This document shows, piece after piece, positions 11,501 to 26,500 of a DNA stretch of 64,000 nt. The notes under the pieces are model-generated. The model was not told the DNA's origin, did no database searches, and was given only the letters and a program-made list of their open reading frames with translations. Location of the stretch: positions 29,712,230 to 29,776,229 of the forward strand of contig CM051516.1 of assembly GCA_028015205.1 (NCBI GenBank). The letters are read 5' to 3'. The position numbers and the translations under genes are program-made. This DNA comes from Mytilisepta virgata. Taxonomy: Eukaryota > Mollusca > Bivalvia > Mytilida > Mytilidae. How positions within the stretch are numbered: position 1 is the first letter of the stretch; each line of letters starts with the position of its first letter.

Positions 11501-14500
11501 CATCAGAGTATATTAATTGATATATTTGTTTAATTTTCAAAGTTAAACAACACTTAATTATGCTAAGAAAAATTAATAAATGATCGATCTATATCAGATT
11601 TCATTTAATTTAAAAATTTGACTGTGAATGATAAATATTTATGTCTAATTTGATGCTATTCAAATTTTGTGGAGGAACATTACAGATTTATGTTGAATTC
11701 TAAAGAGATATAAAAATAAGTTTTATGCCTCGCCACGAATGTGGCTGGGGCATATAGATTTACAGTCATCTGTCTGTATGTCCCGATTCGGTTAGGTTTT
11801 GTGTTTAGTTCCATTTCTCAGAAACCTATAGTAATATATCAATGATATTTGACCACTACACTCCTCTTGTATATAATACAACACAGTTCAGCAACACTTG
11901 GTTCGCTATGACCTACATTTCACGCCTCAGTGACTTTGGTTAAGTTTTGCGTTTAGGTTCATTTCTCAGAAACCTATAGTAATATATCAATGATATGTCA
12001 CCCTTACAATCCTCTTGTATAGTACAATGCAGTTCAGCAACACTTGGATTGCTATGTACATTTAATGCTTCAGTGACTTTGGTTAAGCTTTACGTTTAGG
12101 TTCATTTCTCAGAAACCTATACTAATATATTTATGATATTTCACAACTACAGACCTCTTGTATAGTACAACACAGTTCAGCAACACCTATATTTTTTTTA
12201 GGGCAGGGCATCCGTGTCTTATAGACACATTTTCTAGTTTTTATCTATCTTTCTCATATTAATCATATGCTTCTAGCCTATTTTGCTTTGAAAATTAAAA
12301 ATTTACTTGAGTTTGGTTCAACTTTTATTCATAAATAAATGTGCTTCCCATGCTTATAAATATATTAGCATTCATTTACTTAAGGTGTCCCAGTCTGAGT
12401 TTCATTAGGGTTACATGTAGGGTATGCTGAGGAAAGGGTTACCTAGGGTTGTTTAGTATATTCTGATATGGGGTGTGACGCCTAAAATAAATGAAGGTCA
12501 ATATGTCTGTCAGTCTTGATCTTACTTCAGTCAAATTTCTTTTCATAAATAAATTTTGTAAAAAAAATTTAGTTTCTGTAATTTTACTTATTCAGATGTC
12601 ATGAATAAAACCCCCAGTTTTGTAGTTTTACGTACCATATCTTTACTCTATGTGTTAGTTATAGTTTTCTATTTCAGTTTATTATAGGAATATATAGGAA
12701 TTATTCTCGGTAATGATTGTGCCCTGCTTGTGACACAATGCTTTGTAACAAACACTAATATTTGTTGTGAAAAGTGAGTGCAAGTTTTTATCTTAAAAAA
12801 AGGACAAAGCAATCGGTTTTGCAAGTTTCTATTGAAAAATGAAAAAAATATTTAGACTATGTAAATTTTAAGAAAATTTTTTTTGTTGCTTCATTTTGCA
12901 AAAATGCTGGAAATTTGCCCAAAGTTTTCATTTTGCAAGAAATTAAAAATAAAAATTGTTTGTCCACTCCTAAAATTTTGAAAAAATTGGGAATTTTCCC
13001 CATTTTTTGCATTCTTTTAGTTCAAAAGATATGTTCTGCACCTTTTATTTTGATCTATGCCCCCCCCCCCCCAAAAAAATTTCCTCAAGGAAAAAAAATT
13101 GAGTCTATTTTTTGCCATCCAAAGTACTAAAAATCAATTTGTAGTGGAATATAAAATCGGTATATTTAATTAGAACCAACCAAATAGCTGTTTACCATTT
13201 AATTATTTTGTTATAATTCAGTTTTGTCACAAGTATTTGTTTGTTTTGGGGTCAGGGAGCAAAATTGATAAACTCATGAATATGTAAATATGAGAAAAGA
13301 CTGACCTATGTTTATGAAAAATCAAAGCATCGTTTAGGTCTCTTAAATAAACCGTATAAGTTATTTGAGAGACAAAAACTCTGTGATGATATATCAATGA
13401 TATTTTAGAACTACAGTCATCTTCTTTTATTAATCAACACATACCACGACAATATACATTTGTATGTCAACATGACCTACATTTCATGTTTCAGTGGTTC
13501 CATTAAATTTTAGCATTTTGGTCCTAATGTCAGAAACAGAATTTAGTACTGTGGATTCATTATCTTTATCATAAAGTTAATGTATTAAAGAGGATATAAT
13601 ATGAAACTTTCATATATTTAAAATAATTCTCAAAAAGATTTCCTGCACATAAATAATAGATGGGAATTTGATGTGCCAGAGAACAGTGCATCTCTATTTT
13701 CAAATTAAAGATAAGTTATCTCCCCTGTCCAATGATAGCAGCTATCAGTCAATATCCAAAATCTTATACTTTAAATGATTAGATTATAATTTTTGTATGT
13801 AAATTTATACATGTAACTGATCTCTGTCTTCGAAGATTCAAATTATGATAAGATTCATTGATTTGTAATCTAGATTCAATCGACCAAATATACATTAAAC
13901 TATTGTTGTCAATCAAAGATCCCAAAAATTTTTTACTTAAGAGTCTGTAAAATTCCACCTAGATAAATACACACAAGGAATTTTGTTGAATTTGTGAATA
14001 ATTTAAAATATCTTTCAAAATTAATGGACCTTTTTTTAAAGTTGTATAACTTCTAAAACTTCAAAAATTTTTATGAATCTTTTGTTTGTGATTACTGTTT
14101 TAAATAGATCTTAAACCCAGATAAATTATTTGATTGTTTTGTGGCATTAAAGAGATAGTAAACTAAACTTTTACATTACCGGATATCAAAAGGATTTTTA
14201 GTACAAAAGTTTGATTTTGTTGACCTATATTTTCTGGAATAAAAGGAATCTTACAGATCAATTTCATATTGAGTTCTGATTAACACAATATGACTTTCAA
14301 AAGAAAGGTAAGTATTCTGTATGTTCAAAGTTTTTTTTTATTTTGTTTGTTTTCTTTGCTAATTCACATTTTACTGAGTTTAGTTTGAAGTTTGAATTGT
14401 TTGAGATTGATCTAAGAAAACATAACATTGTTTATGTGATTTGGATAAATTTGCATATTCTAAAAGACTTGAATACTTATTAGTCACAGATTCCTCAGAT

Positions 14501-17500
14501 GTTAAAACAGCCATTTCAGATTGATAGGAGCTCTTGGACATCAGAGCACATGTTATTTATTTAACTGGGAATTTTCAGGTTCCGTCCAGAATCGGCACTT
14601 AATACATGTATCAGTGTAACTGTATTACGTTTTACCAGTGATACATTTATTTTCTACCCAGTATATATATGCTTCACCTATATAACAATTTTTACCTCTG
14701 AAAAAATTTAAATAAAGTCTCTAACCACTAAGAACTGCTTATTAAAGATCTCATTTTGTTGATCATAAACGAAAATCTCATAAAAAGAATTTTCGAGATA
14801 AATATTCAAATGGTTTTTAAGTGAAATAAAGCTTTCTTGGCAAAAAATATATATTTAGAGTGTGCTGTGATGTCTTCCAGCCAAAATCATTTCTAAAACA
14901 GTCAGTTTGACAACAGAAGATTAATATTTGGTCTCGAAATTTAGCAAAAACAATGTTTTTTGGTAATTATGTATGGTTACAATCAATAAACATTGTTGAA
15001 TACCTTAGAGCAACTTTCAAGATAAAGAATGGCAATGAAAATCACTGTTCACATGTTTTTGTCTTATGTACCATTGCATGGGTTAGATTCTCATGTACAT
15101 AATCCCCACAGCAATCTTTTACCTGACAATGTCACATACAGTGTGCTTGATATTTTTGGATCCAAATAATATTTAGTTATAATTCTACAAATTTGTATAT
15201 GTATGCCCTTCATAGTCCAACATTAATCAGTCAATAAATACACATGTAATTGGGCATCATTTATTTTCATGAAATCAAATTTCTTAGTTATTTTCTCAAG
15301 TATTGCACAATTTTGTTAAAGGCTTAAATTCATAATTTAGCTGCACCCATGAAAGCCATGAAAATTGGTATCCAACAACATACAGTGAGTTTACTGCTGC
15401 ATGTGGTATACAGTATTCTATTTTTAGTACATTTAGCTCACCTGGCCTAAAAGGCCATGTGAGCTATTGCCATCAGTTTGCATCCATCATCTGTCTGTCG
15501 TAGATCCATCTATTACTTTTTTCACATTTCAGTCTTCTTCTCCAAAACCCCATGGCCAATTTAAATTAAACTTTGTGGGTATGTTCATTGGATGGTCCTC
15601 TACAAAGTTTGTGTTTTTGGTTCTGATCCATTTTAAATTCAACATGGCTGCCAGGGCCATTTATGCACTCTGGTTGGTTGAAATTTAAAAAATCTTCTCT
15701 GAAACTACAAAAGCAATTGAATTGTTATATTGCAGGAATGATCCTTATATGATTCTCTACAAAGTTTTTCGTGCCGATCTGAAATCCAAGATGACCGCCA
15801 CCACGGGACAAATTTAACATTGGATCCCATAGGAAATACAATGTACATACAAAAAATTTCTTGTCAGAAACCATTAGACAGATGTAAGTAATATTATGCC
15901 CGAATGAATAGATTATGGTCCTTGACCAAATTGATGTTTTTGGTGTTGATCCGAAATTCAAAAATATGGCTGTAAGGGCCATTTATGCTCTCTGATTCTG
16001 ACTCTTCTTCATTGCAACTACAAAAGCAATTGAATCGTTACATTGCAGGAATGATCCTTACATGGTCCTCTACCAACTTTATGTTTTCATGCCAATATGA
16101 AATCCAAGATCTCCGAAACTACAGAGCCAGTTGGAACCAAACTTGGCAGAAATGGTTCTATGTCAGAACTGTGTCCTATGACCCGGAATGTCAACCAAGA
16201 TGGCCACAACAGCCGAACATAGCTTAACAAAGGACCCTATGAGAAAATTCATTAAAAAATCTTCTGATCTGAGACCAATCGGCCAATTGGGACCAGACTT
16301 GGCAGCAATGGTCATTAGATGGCCCCTTTCATAAATGTGTGTGCTGACCTGGCCTATCAATCAAGTTTAACATAGGACCCTATGGGAAAATTTAAGTCGC
16401 AATCACCATACCTTAACTTGGCCATTTAGAACCAAACAAATACCAGCAATGGTCCTCTTTTGATACCCTTTAATGTCAACTAAGATGGCAACCAAACCCT
16501 TACTCTGTTTAACATTGGACCTATGGGAAAACTAGGCAACATAACTGCTACCCTTAAATTATCAGTCCTGCTGAAGGTGGACAAGTTAAATCCAGGAGAG
16601 CAATACAGGCTCTTGAGAGCCTCTTATTTCCACTTACAGATTTTGAACAACCTTTAGTTACATTTTATATATCTCTTTAATTCATGGTCAAAATGAAAAT
16701 ATTTAATACAAAAATATGAGTGAATATTTTTATACATAATTACACATATATATATGCTTTCCTTTGACAAGTGAAATATTGGATTTTCATTCATCTGCAA
16801 TTGGAAATCACAGTATCTGACTATACTCTGAACGAAACAAAATCAGTATAATTCAGTTCATAATTTGGAATTGTGACTCACACTCACCATGTTTTACTTG
16901 GACGTCATTAAAATTTTAAAATGTACAAAAATGTATGTTTAAAAGGCTGAGATGCAATAAAAATTTGCTTGTACTTTCTTGTTAAACAAAAAAAATTAAT
17001 TTAAAATTTTTTGGTTCTTAACAGATAAATCAGGTTAGATAAAAAATATTTTATTTTTGTAAACAATTTTTAGGATCTGGATCCACACACATACCAAGCT
17101 GCTGAAGGAATCCGTCAGTTTGGGGATCACATTGGTGTGACAGATGCTTATACTGGTTACCGTAACAACCTGACCAGAGGTTCCCGGGACCCATTTAGAC
17201 TCCGGACAGCATGGATGGACACAAACTGTAACACTGGCTACATGGGTGCTTTGAATGCTGCTAGACAATACCATGGTAGGTCTGTGTGGTTAGAAAGATC
17301 AAAGTACCATTTAGAAATGTCCTGAAAGTTCAAGTTGGTGTAAAACTTCACTATTTATTACATTATGAAAATTTCAGAAAACACGAAGAATATTTGTTTT
17401 TAATGACATAAAATTTATATTGTCTATGTGAAAACAATTATTTTTTAATGTTCAATAGAAACAGACTACATATTTCTTAATCTCTTATATTATATCAAAT

Positions 17501-20500
17501 TCTTAAGTGTACCCAAGTAATTTGACAATTATGAAAATTTCAAATATGATAGCAAAATATTTATAAAAGTGAGTTCTTTAAAAAGATGACATAAATATCA
17601 TTTGGATAAGATATTAAAGTATAGTTATATTGTTAGGTGTATAGTGTGCATGGGAGATAACTCAAGCATGTAGTGGGAGATAACTTTAATATTTGTTAAC
17701 TAAAATAAGATCAAACTTGAATCATACTTAAATATACTTCTTGACTTTATATGAGTGGATATTAATTATCATACACATAAATTGTGTATTTAAGTAGGTT
17801 TTACACAGAACCTGAGTACATCAAAACAGATTTTCCATCTTGAGAATACAAATATGGGATAGCATCAATGAAATAATATCCAATAGGATTGAACACAGGA
17901 AAAAATTGATTTCATGTTGGGGTTGTCATGAGGTCTTCAGCAAAGGGCAACTGAGACCCTACCATCCCTGAAAAAATTATAAAAATAAGTGGTAATAAGT
18001 TATTAATCCAATAAGTTTGGTACTAGATCAAAACAGCGACAAGATTGAAAGTACCATACTATGAATGCTTATAACTAGCTCGATATACTAACCATATGAT
18101 AATTAAAAAAACTTATTTGATATTATAACATCATATAAAGTCGTACAAATAATGAAGACCACCTCTGTGGTCTTGTGGTAGTGTGCTCGCCCCAAGTTGG
18201 GAAGGTGGTGGGTTCGATCTCCATCCGGGTCAAACCAAAGACATTAAAATTGGTATTTGTGCTTCTCCACCAAGCATGCGGCATCTAGGAGTAAGAGCAA
18301 AGATCAATTGGTCGACATGGAGTCAGTATAATGTGTCCGAGTGGAGTGATAAATTTATTGTCTTCCTGCAGCAGTTACCTCGTGTGCTACTGGACGTTAA
18401 ACAATAATTAGGGCCCCTGTCATTCTATAGTGATCAGTCTGTCCGTCCATTAGTTCATTCTTCAGTCTGTAACAAATCGTGTCCGCTCTATATCTTGATA
18501 ACCTTTATGATTTCAAAGTTTATATTTGGCATGGATATTCACTTCCACCAGAGGGTATGTTCTAATGTATGTACTACTCTGTAGGTCAAAGGTCAAGAAC
18601 TTCCCAGCAAACAAAATAACGTTAATGTAACGTTATTCTAATATAAATTTTATGTTATAATTACGTTACTTGCGAACGTATTTTTTACGTCATTTTGTAG
18701 ACTCCGAGTAACGTTAAAGCAACGTTCCAAGTAACGTTAAAAGGAAACGTAAAACTAACATTAAAGTAGCGTTTCTGTTTACGTTATTTATTTATAGTAA
18801 ACTAACGATAGCGTAACATCCATTATAACGTCATATATTAATATAAAACACACTAACGTTGGAGTAACATTTTTCTTATTACGTTATATATTTACATAAA
18901 ACTGACATTACAGTAATATTTCTTATATTTACATAAAACTAACGTTACTGTAACATTTACTAATAACATTAGTATTTGACAGAAAAAAAAACTTTTAAGT
19001 TACATTGTTGAGTAACATCGTTGATAACGTTAGTTATAAACTTTTATCAACTTTAATGAAACACTCCTTTCTAATGTAACAATTTCTGTACCTTCATCCT
19101 AGAACTTTGCTATTTTTTTCCTGCTACAATATCCGATAAGTTCTTTGCAAGTATTTTTTATGAAAGATTTTATTCAACCTATCCAGTCACCAAGAAGTGT
19201 TACAATTCATATCATATGCAACACACAAATAGTAACCAGAAAGGTACAGCTACTGCTCCAGAAATGCTAAAAAAAATAAATATCAACAGTCATAACATAA
19301 CTCAATTTATACGTAATGACAAATTACTATTGTTTGAAACATATTATATACGTATTATTTACTATAATACTAACACAAATACTAATACTATTATACTTTG
19401 CAACTAAGATGTTTAAATGTAAAATATATAAACTTAAATATGAAGGACACGAGTGCATCTTTATCTTGAACCAGTACATTTGTAAAAACATCTTTAAAAA
19501 TACTTTAAAAGAATTGAAAACCAAGAAGACCAACATTCTTTAGAATATAGAAAAATAATGCGATACTGTAATACAAAAAAAATCCCTTCTTATAATCATT
19601 TGAAATCTGAATTGTCTCGATTGAAGGAAATTGCAAAATAAACATTTTAATCGCTGCACACGTGCAATCAGAAGTGATGACACTAATTAACCCGAGATCA
19701 AAATCAAAGGTGTTAATTGAGCCATAAACATGTCACCTAAAGAAAATGGTTACATAAAAAAAATGCTACAATATACTTTGAATTGTAGAATTAATTCTTA
19801 TGAAAAAAAGCAAGCCCAATATGAATTATATTTTTTTGTATGAGAATTATGAGGAGATAAAATTAATACTTCATCATCGCATATCATCCCCGGAAGTCTG
19901 ACTTTCATCGATCAAAACTATTTTTTCATGAGAATTAAAAGGTTAAAAATTGTACAATTTAGGTTTTTTAAAGATTAATTGGGTGAAATAATGTCTAAAT
20001 TTGTATGTATAGTTCATATTGCGTTTGCTGATATTCGGTGTAGTCTCTTAGATTATATGCCCGTATCCATGTAGTCAAACCAACATGAGGATCTTTCCAT
20101 GTCTTGATTTGGTCAACAGTTGTTATATTTCGTTGGACACTTAAATTCGTGGATAAAGCAATCCACAAAAACCACGAAAAATGGTACCCCACGAATAAAA
20201 GTACTTTCACAGTAACTTCCTATTTGCTTTTAGCGTAACGAACGAAGCGCATAAAGGTTTAAATGTAAACAAAGAATTGCTCATTTTCAACTTCTTGTAA
20301 TCATGATAGTGGCACTCTATGTTTCCTTCTTTTTTTAAAAATGACGTCATATACTAGCGTCTGACATCATGTTATAAAATGGTTAGTTATTTAACGTAAA
20401 TTGATATGTTTATTTAACGTTAAATAAATGTTGAAAATTTACGCATTTGAAAAAACGTTATGTAGTCCTTGTACTATCGTATTAATTTTATGTTATAATT

Positions 20501-23500
20501 TCGTATAGAGAAAAACGTAATATTTTAACGTTACATTTACGTAAGTTCAACATTGATAATAAGACGTTATGTTTTAACTTTACACGAACATTATTAAAAC
20601 ATAAAAAAAATAACGTTTCTTCTATGTTTTACTAACGTCATTCTAACGTGATACGTGATCGTCTTAAAGCATGGAATACTCTGAGGGGAATAACTGTAGA
20701 CCTTAAGCAAACATTTTTCTTCTACTAAAAGTTACACGGATATACATTGAAAATTTTCAAAGAACTATTATGGCTTTTTATCGTACAACGACATTAGAAT
20801 AAGGACCATGCAGTTATGCATTGAAGATTTTAAAGAAATGCATATTTATACAGGTGGTATCATTCTCTACAAAATATTAACAGAATTATTTAGTTTTACT
20901 TACCATTAGTTAGATTCTTTTTTGATTTTGGTAAATCAAAATGCAGAAATAGATTAAGACATAAACAAACAGAATTGTCAATTTTCTAGTACTTGTAATG
21001 GAACGCCATCTTAGTCTCTTTTTGAAAATTTAAAATGACGTCACATTCCGGCAAGGGATTTTAATTTATACCATGGTTAGTAATAAAACGTTAAATAATT
21101 ATGTTAATTTAACATTGTAAAATTGTTATCAATTAACGTTTTTCAATAACTTTATTTAGACGTTGTACTATGGTATAAATTTTACGTTATAAATTCGTTC
21201 AAATAATAACGTTAATAGTATAACGTTACCTTTACGTGAGTACAACGTTACAAATGTGACGTAATAATCATAACGTTCAACCAACGTTATAAGAACATAA
21301 AAAAAATAACGTTAAAGATAGGGTACTAAATAGGTACTAAATAACGTTTATTTGTAACATTATATAAATGTAATCAAATAACGTTTTTCAATAACGTTAT
21401 TTTGACATTGTACTATGGTATAAATTTTACTTTATAAATCGTTCAAATACAAACGTTAATAGTATAACGTTACCTTTACGTGAGTACAACATTAAAATTG
21501 TGACGTAATAATCATAACGTTCAGCCAACGTTATTAGAACATAAAAAATAACGTTAAAGATAGGTTACTAAACAACGTTTATTTGTAACGTTTTCCTAAT
21601 GTTATTTTAACGTTACACGTAAACGCAACGTAAACATAACGTTATGTTTACGTTTTGTGTTTGCTGGGTTAGGTCAAAGTTGAGAACCCTGTGTCCTATG
21701 GTAAAGATTGTGTCCTCTCTTTAACTTGAGAATGGTTTGAAGTTAAGTGAAGATATTTGGCATGGTTATTCTCCACTGTCAAAAGTTATTTACGGCGGGG
21801 CCCACAGAAATGGATTCCATCTCCTTGATGTCTAGTTCATCCATCCATCAAATAATGAAATAGTGCAAGACCATAAATATCAATAGAAGTAGGTCAGGAC
21901 AGATCAGGCCTAAATTAAAAATACAGCTGTATAGAATGATATGGTAGACACACATCAGGTTTATTTCCTGTAGCCTGCCCCCCATTTCTAAAATTGGCCC
22001 TTGTGAGTGACAATTTGTTTTTTATTTCAAATTTCAGCAGTCACATAAATTATTATTGTTCAATTGAGTTCATGAATTGAATCATCAATATGATTTCCAA
22101 ATAAATTAAAAAAAATGCCTGCCTACCTACTATATCCTCCTTAGTATGGGTCAGCCTACAGCAGACAAAGAATTTTTTAAGCCTGGCCTCAGATGTGGTG
22201 CAGTAACAACTTGAACAAGAAAAAAAAAAAAAATTATAGGTAATGTTTCCAATACCCCAAGACTGGAGTTGATGTTGTGTCCAAAGAATATTTAAAGATT
22301 AAACAGTGTTTATAATGTAAAATCTGTGCCCAATGCAAGTTTCGTGGTTTAATCCATTTCTTAGGAACTGTATTACCGGGTACCTAGGCCAATCATATTT
22401 GGTGTATAGGTAGTTCTTAGTGGGTACATGTCAGTCTGACACCTGTATATGGACCTTAACTTCAATTTCATGCTGAGTGACTTTGTCACATTTTCAAGAT
22501 TAAAGTCCATATCTCAGCAACTAATATCTATAGACCCGGTCTGTAGATAGTTCTTAGTGGATAAATGCCTGTCTAATACTTGTCAGCTGAACTTGACCTG
22601 AATTTCATGCTTGAGTGACTTAATATACATTTTCATTATTTAGTCTATTTCTCAGCAACTGTACTACATGTAACTAGACCCACAGTATTTGGTTGATAGA
22701 AGTTCTTACTGGGTATATACCACTTTAACATATGACACCTTACTTTTGACCTCTATTTCATGCTAGAGTGACTTGTTTCACGTTTTGGGATAATGTCCAT
22801 TTCTCAGCAACTGCAATACAGACCACCCATATTTGATATATAGATAATATATATATAGATAATCCTTGGTAGTTACATGGCTGTCTGAGACCGTCACCTG
22901 AATTTCACAGTTGAGTCACATTTTTATGACTAAGTCCATTTATCTGTAGCTATAATACCTTATCCACTGTATATGGTCTATAGAAACTTTTTGGCAAGAA
23001 GGTGTCCTTGACCACAATTTTAGACTTGAGTGACTCTCAACCCATATTTATCCCCAACTGCAACGCGACGGAGGGACCTAGTTATGGTCTGCATCCGTCT
23101 GTCCCTCTGTCCATTCGTGTGTTTGTCACAGTAATTTGTGGACGCAACTCCTCTGAGACTGCTGATCGGATTTCATAAAAATTTTGTAGGAGTGTTAGTC
23201 ACCATATGTACTTGATCCTATCGCACCACCATTTTGATTTGACAAATTTTACGGGAGTTATGGCTCCTTTAATGTTTTTGTGAATGTGACATTATTATGA
23301 AGAACACTTTGTGGACGCAACTCCTCTGAGGAGCGATAGGATCAAGTACATATGGTGACTAACAAATGTGAAGTGTATGTATTACCCCATTTAGATAATC
23401 ACAATTATGGTTGCAAAATATGTCCAGAACAAAAGTTAGCCACCAAAGAGATAAACCTGAGTACGCACAAGGACTCAGAATAAAGATACCATACATTACA

Positions 23501-26500
23501 AGTCAAAGAAAAATACATCAGGCAACATTTGTCTGAAAAATTTCATGCACGTGATGCAAGCCTGCAAGGTCATCAAAAACTATCTATAGTCCAAAAATGG
23601 TAGATCTATGTACATTTATAACATTTGTTGGGAATTGGACTTAATTGTAACAAGATTGCTACACGTAGCCATATGTCCCCCACTGCAGAGAACAGTCGAA
23701 GCCCCACAAGATATACAAAATGTGTATTATTGAAATTGCCAGCATAGGATCAAGTACATGTAATGACTAACAATCCTATAAAATTTGAACGAAATCTGAT
23801 CAGCTGATTTCCTGTAACCTTGTTGCAATACATTGCAACTACCAGAACCCTACAGCAATATTATATTGCAAGAACATCTGAGCATTCAGAAATCAGATTT
23901 CCTGTCCCAGTTAAAATTTGAAAAACGTCGATCTATGTGTGATTTTAATAAAGAAATTAAATAAAGCAGAATATCGATAATTTATAAGTAAATTTTGAAA
24001 CAAGCCAGGTAATTGTCATATTTACCCGATCTGTAAATACATTACTAATAAATTTAAACAAGTTTTGAATTCTTAATCTTCTTGCAAGATGTAAAGACAA
24101 AAACTATACAAGTCATACATATAAAGCCATATACATGTAGATCATCGATATAATATTATTAATATAAAGGTCAATGGAATGAGAAATATACAAATTCAAA
24201 ATAAACTAGGAAAATAGTAAGCACTCCTAAAGTTTGATAATCTCCCCCTTTTAAATTGATGAGGGGAGATAATTTAAAGATGGTTGAAATTGATTTACTG
24301 AATATAATGCTTTTTGGTGAAAAAACAAAAGAATATTTTATCACACTTTCAAAATATTTAATAAAAATTTAAGACCACTTTATCCTTTGTTATATAATAT
24401 AAAGAAGTTCAAATGTTCTGAATTTTATTTTTGTTAACAGAGGAAAAAGAAAGAAAGTCAGCCCTTATTAGACCAAAAACAGCACCATGTTTATTGGATA
24501 GCAAAGTACGATTTGGATTTAATGCAGAACCAAAACTTGATTATAGAGGTAAGTCATTTTGCACCAATCAGTTATCAGAGAACAATATCTTTGAATATAT
24601 GGGAATACTTTACAAAAAATAATTCATTAAAAAGTCTTGAAAAATGAAAAATGAAGGGGTTTTGGCTCAAGTATACCAAAATCAGAGTCAAATATCTTAA
24701 AAATTAAGTCTTGAAGGTATATTTTTATGCCCCTTCTACGAATAGATTTACCCCTGTCCGTCCGTAGGTACATCCCGTGTGTCCAGCTTGGTTAAGTTTT
24801 TGCATTTAGGTCCATTTAATTCTCAGAAACCCATTGAGATATATTAATGATGTAATACCACTACAATCCCCTTATAAGACTTAACACTAATGAGCAAGAT
24901 TTTGGTCACTTTGACCTATATTTAATACATGAGTGCAAGTGACTACAATAAAGTTTTTACTATAATATCATATCCATGGTGTTATATTAGTAATACTTCA
25001 TTAGTATAATCCTCTAACATTATATAATGCATCTCTCCAACACTTGGGTCATTATGACCCACATTTCGCACATGATTGACTCGGCTAAGTTAATGTGTTT
25101 AGGTGCATTTCTTAGGAACCTAAATTTGAGATATATCAGTGATATTATACCTATGCATTCATCTTATGTAGTACAGCAAACGTCAGCAATATTTGAGTCA
25201 CCATGACCTATATTTTATGCCTGAGTGACTTTGGTAAAATTTTGTGATTTTGGTATATTTTCAAAGAACCTATTGTAGTATATTGATTGATTGATTGAAT
25301 GTCGTTTTACACTACATCGACGCACAATAGTATATTGATGATATTTCCCAACTACTATCATCATGTAGTACAACACAACTCAGAAACACATGAGTCACCA
25401 TGACCTTCATTTTATGCTTGAGTGACTTTGAATTAATGTATTAATGATATTTCAAAATTACAGTCACAGCTTTGCTATGTTTGAGTCACTATGTCCAACA
25501 TTTTATGAAGGAGTGACTTTGATTTAATTTTTGCATTTTAGTCTCTTTTTTTAAAAAAAAAGCCTGTGATGATATATTAATGATATTTTATTAACTACAA
25601 TCATCTTCTTTAGTTTAAAGCATATCACCGTTATATGACCAACATTTCATACTTGAGTGACTCAATTTAATTTTAGTGTTTTGGCCCCTTATGTCATAAA
25701 CAGGTTTACTGTGGATTCATCATTTTTAATGCCCTGGTAAAAGCTGATGTAAGCAGGATATAATTATGAAACTTTAATATATTTATAATTTCCCATCATA
25801 AATAATAGATTGGAATTCAATTCGCATGAGGACGGGGCATCCATGTCTTATGTCTTACAGACACACAATCTCTAGTTTTTTTTTCATTTATGAAAACAAT
25901 ACATAAAAATTGACCATATGGTAAAATTTTAGCTGAAAATTAACAGCGGAATCTTACTATATTGTATTCCCTTAATCTGTAAAATCATATGGATGTTTAA
26001 ATGGATAAAAGTATGATGCAGAATCTCAGGATTTGAATTATGTCATATTAGTAAATATGTGAAACTACTAACTAGGAAGCTTTCCATGGCATTAAATATA
26101 TTTCTATGAGATACAAATTGAAATTTCACCATATAAAGAATAAAGTATATACAAGGAAATAGTTATAGAAAAGTATTATGCACTTCCTGATACTCTCATC
26201 CCTTTAAGAAATGACACTTAAAAATCTTATGAAGTTCGTTGATTCTTATTTTATTTTATTTTTCTTTGATAGTATGTTTTGTATAGTTTTTTCATTATTT
26301 TTATATGTTGAGTGAAATCTGACCTCATTGCCCTTTATGTAAACCATTTTTAGCTCACCTGACCCAAAGGGTCAAGTAAGCTATTCTCATCACATGGGGT
26401 CCGTCGTCCTCCATCGTCCGTCGTTGTCCATTAACTTTTTACAAAAATCTTCTCTGATGAAACTACAAACTTGGCCACAAGCATCATTAGGGTATCTAGT

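Noticed and set aside
18160..18250. A functional tRNA gene
   Set aside because: Has A-box-like and B-box sequences but cannot form a proper cloverleaf by eye, and continues into a SINE body and tail.
18603..21668. piggyBac assignment from CCC ends
   Set aside because: The flanks are ACTT and TTAG, not TTAA on both sides, and no transposase is present.
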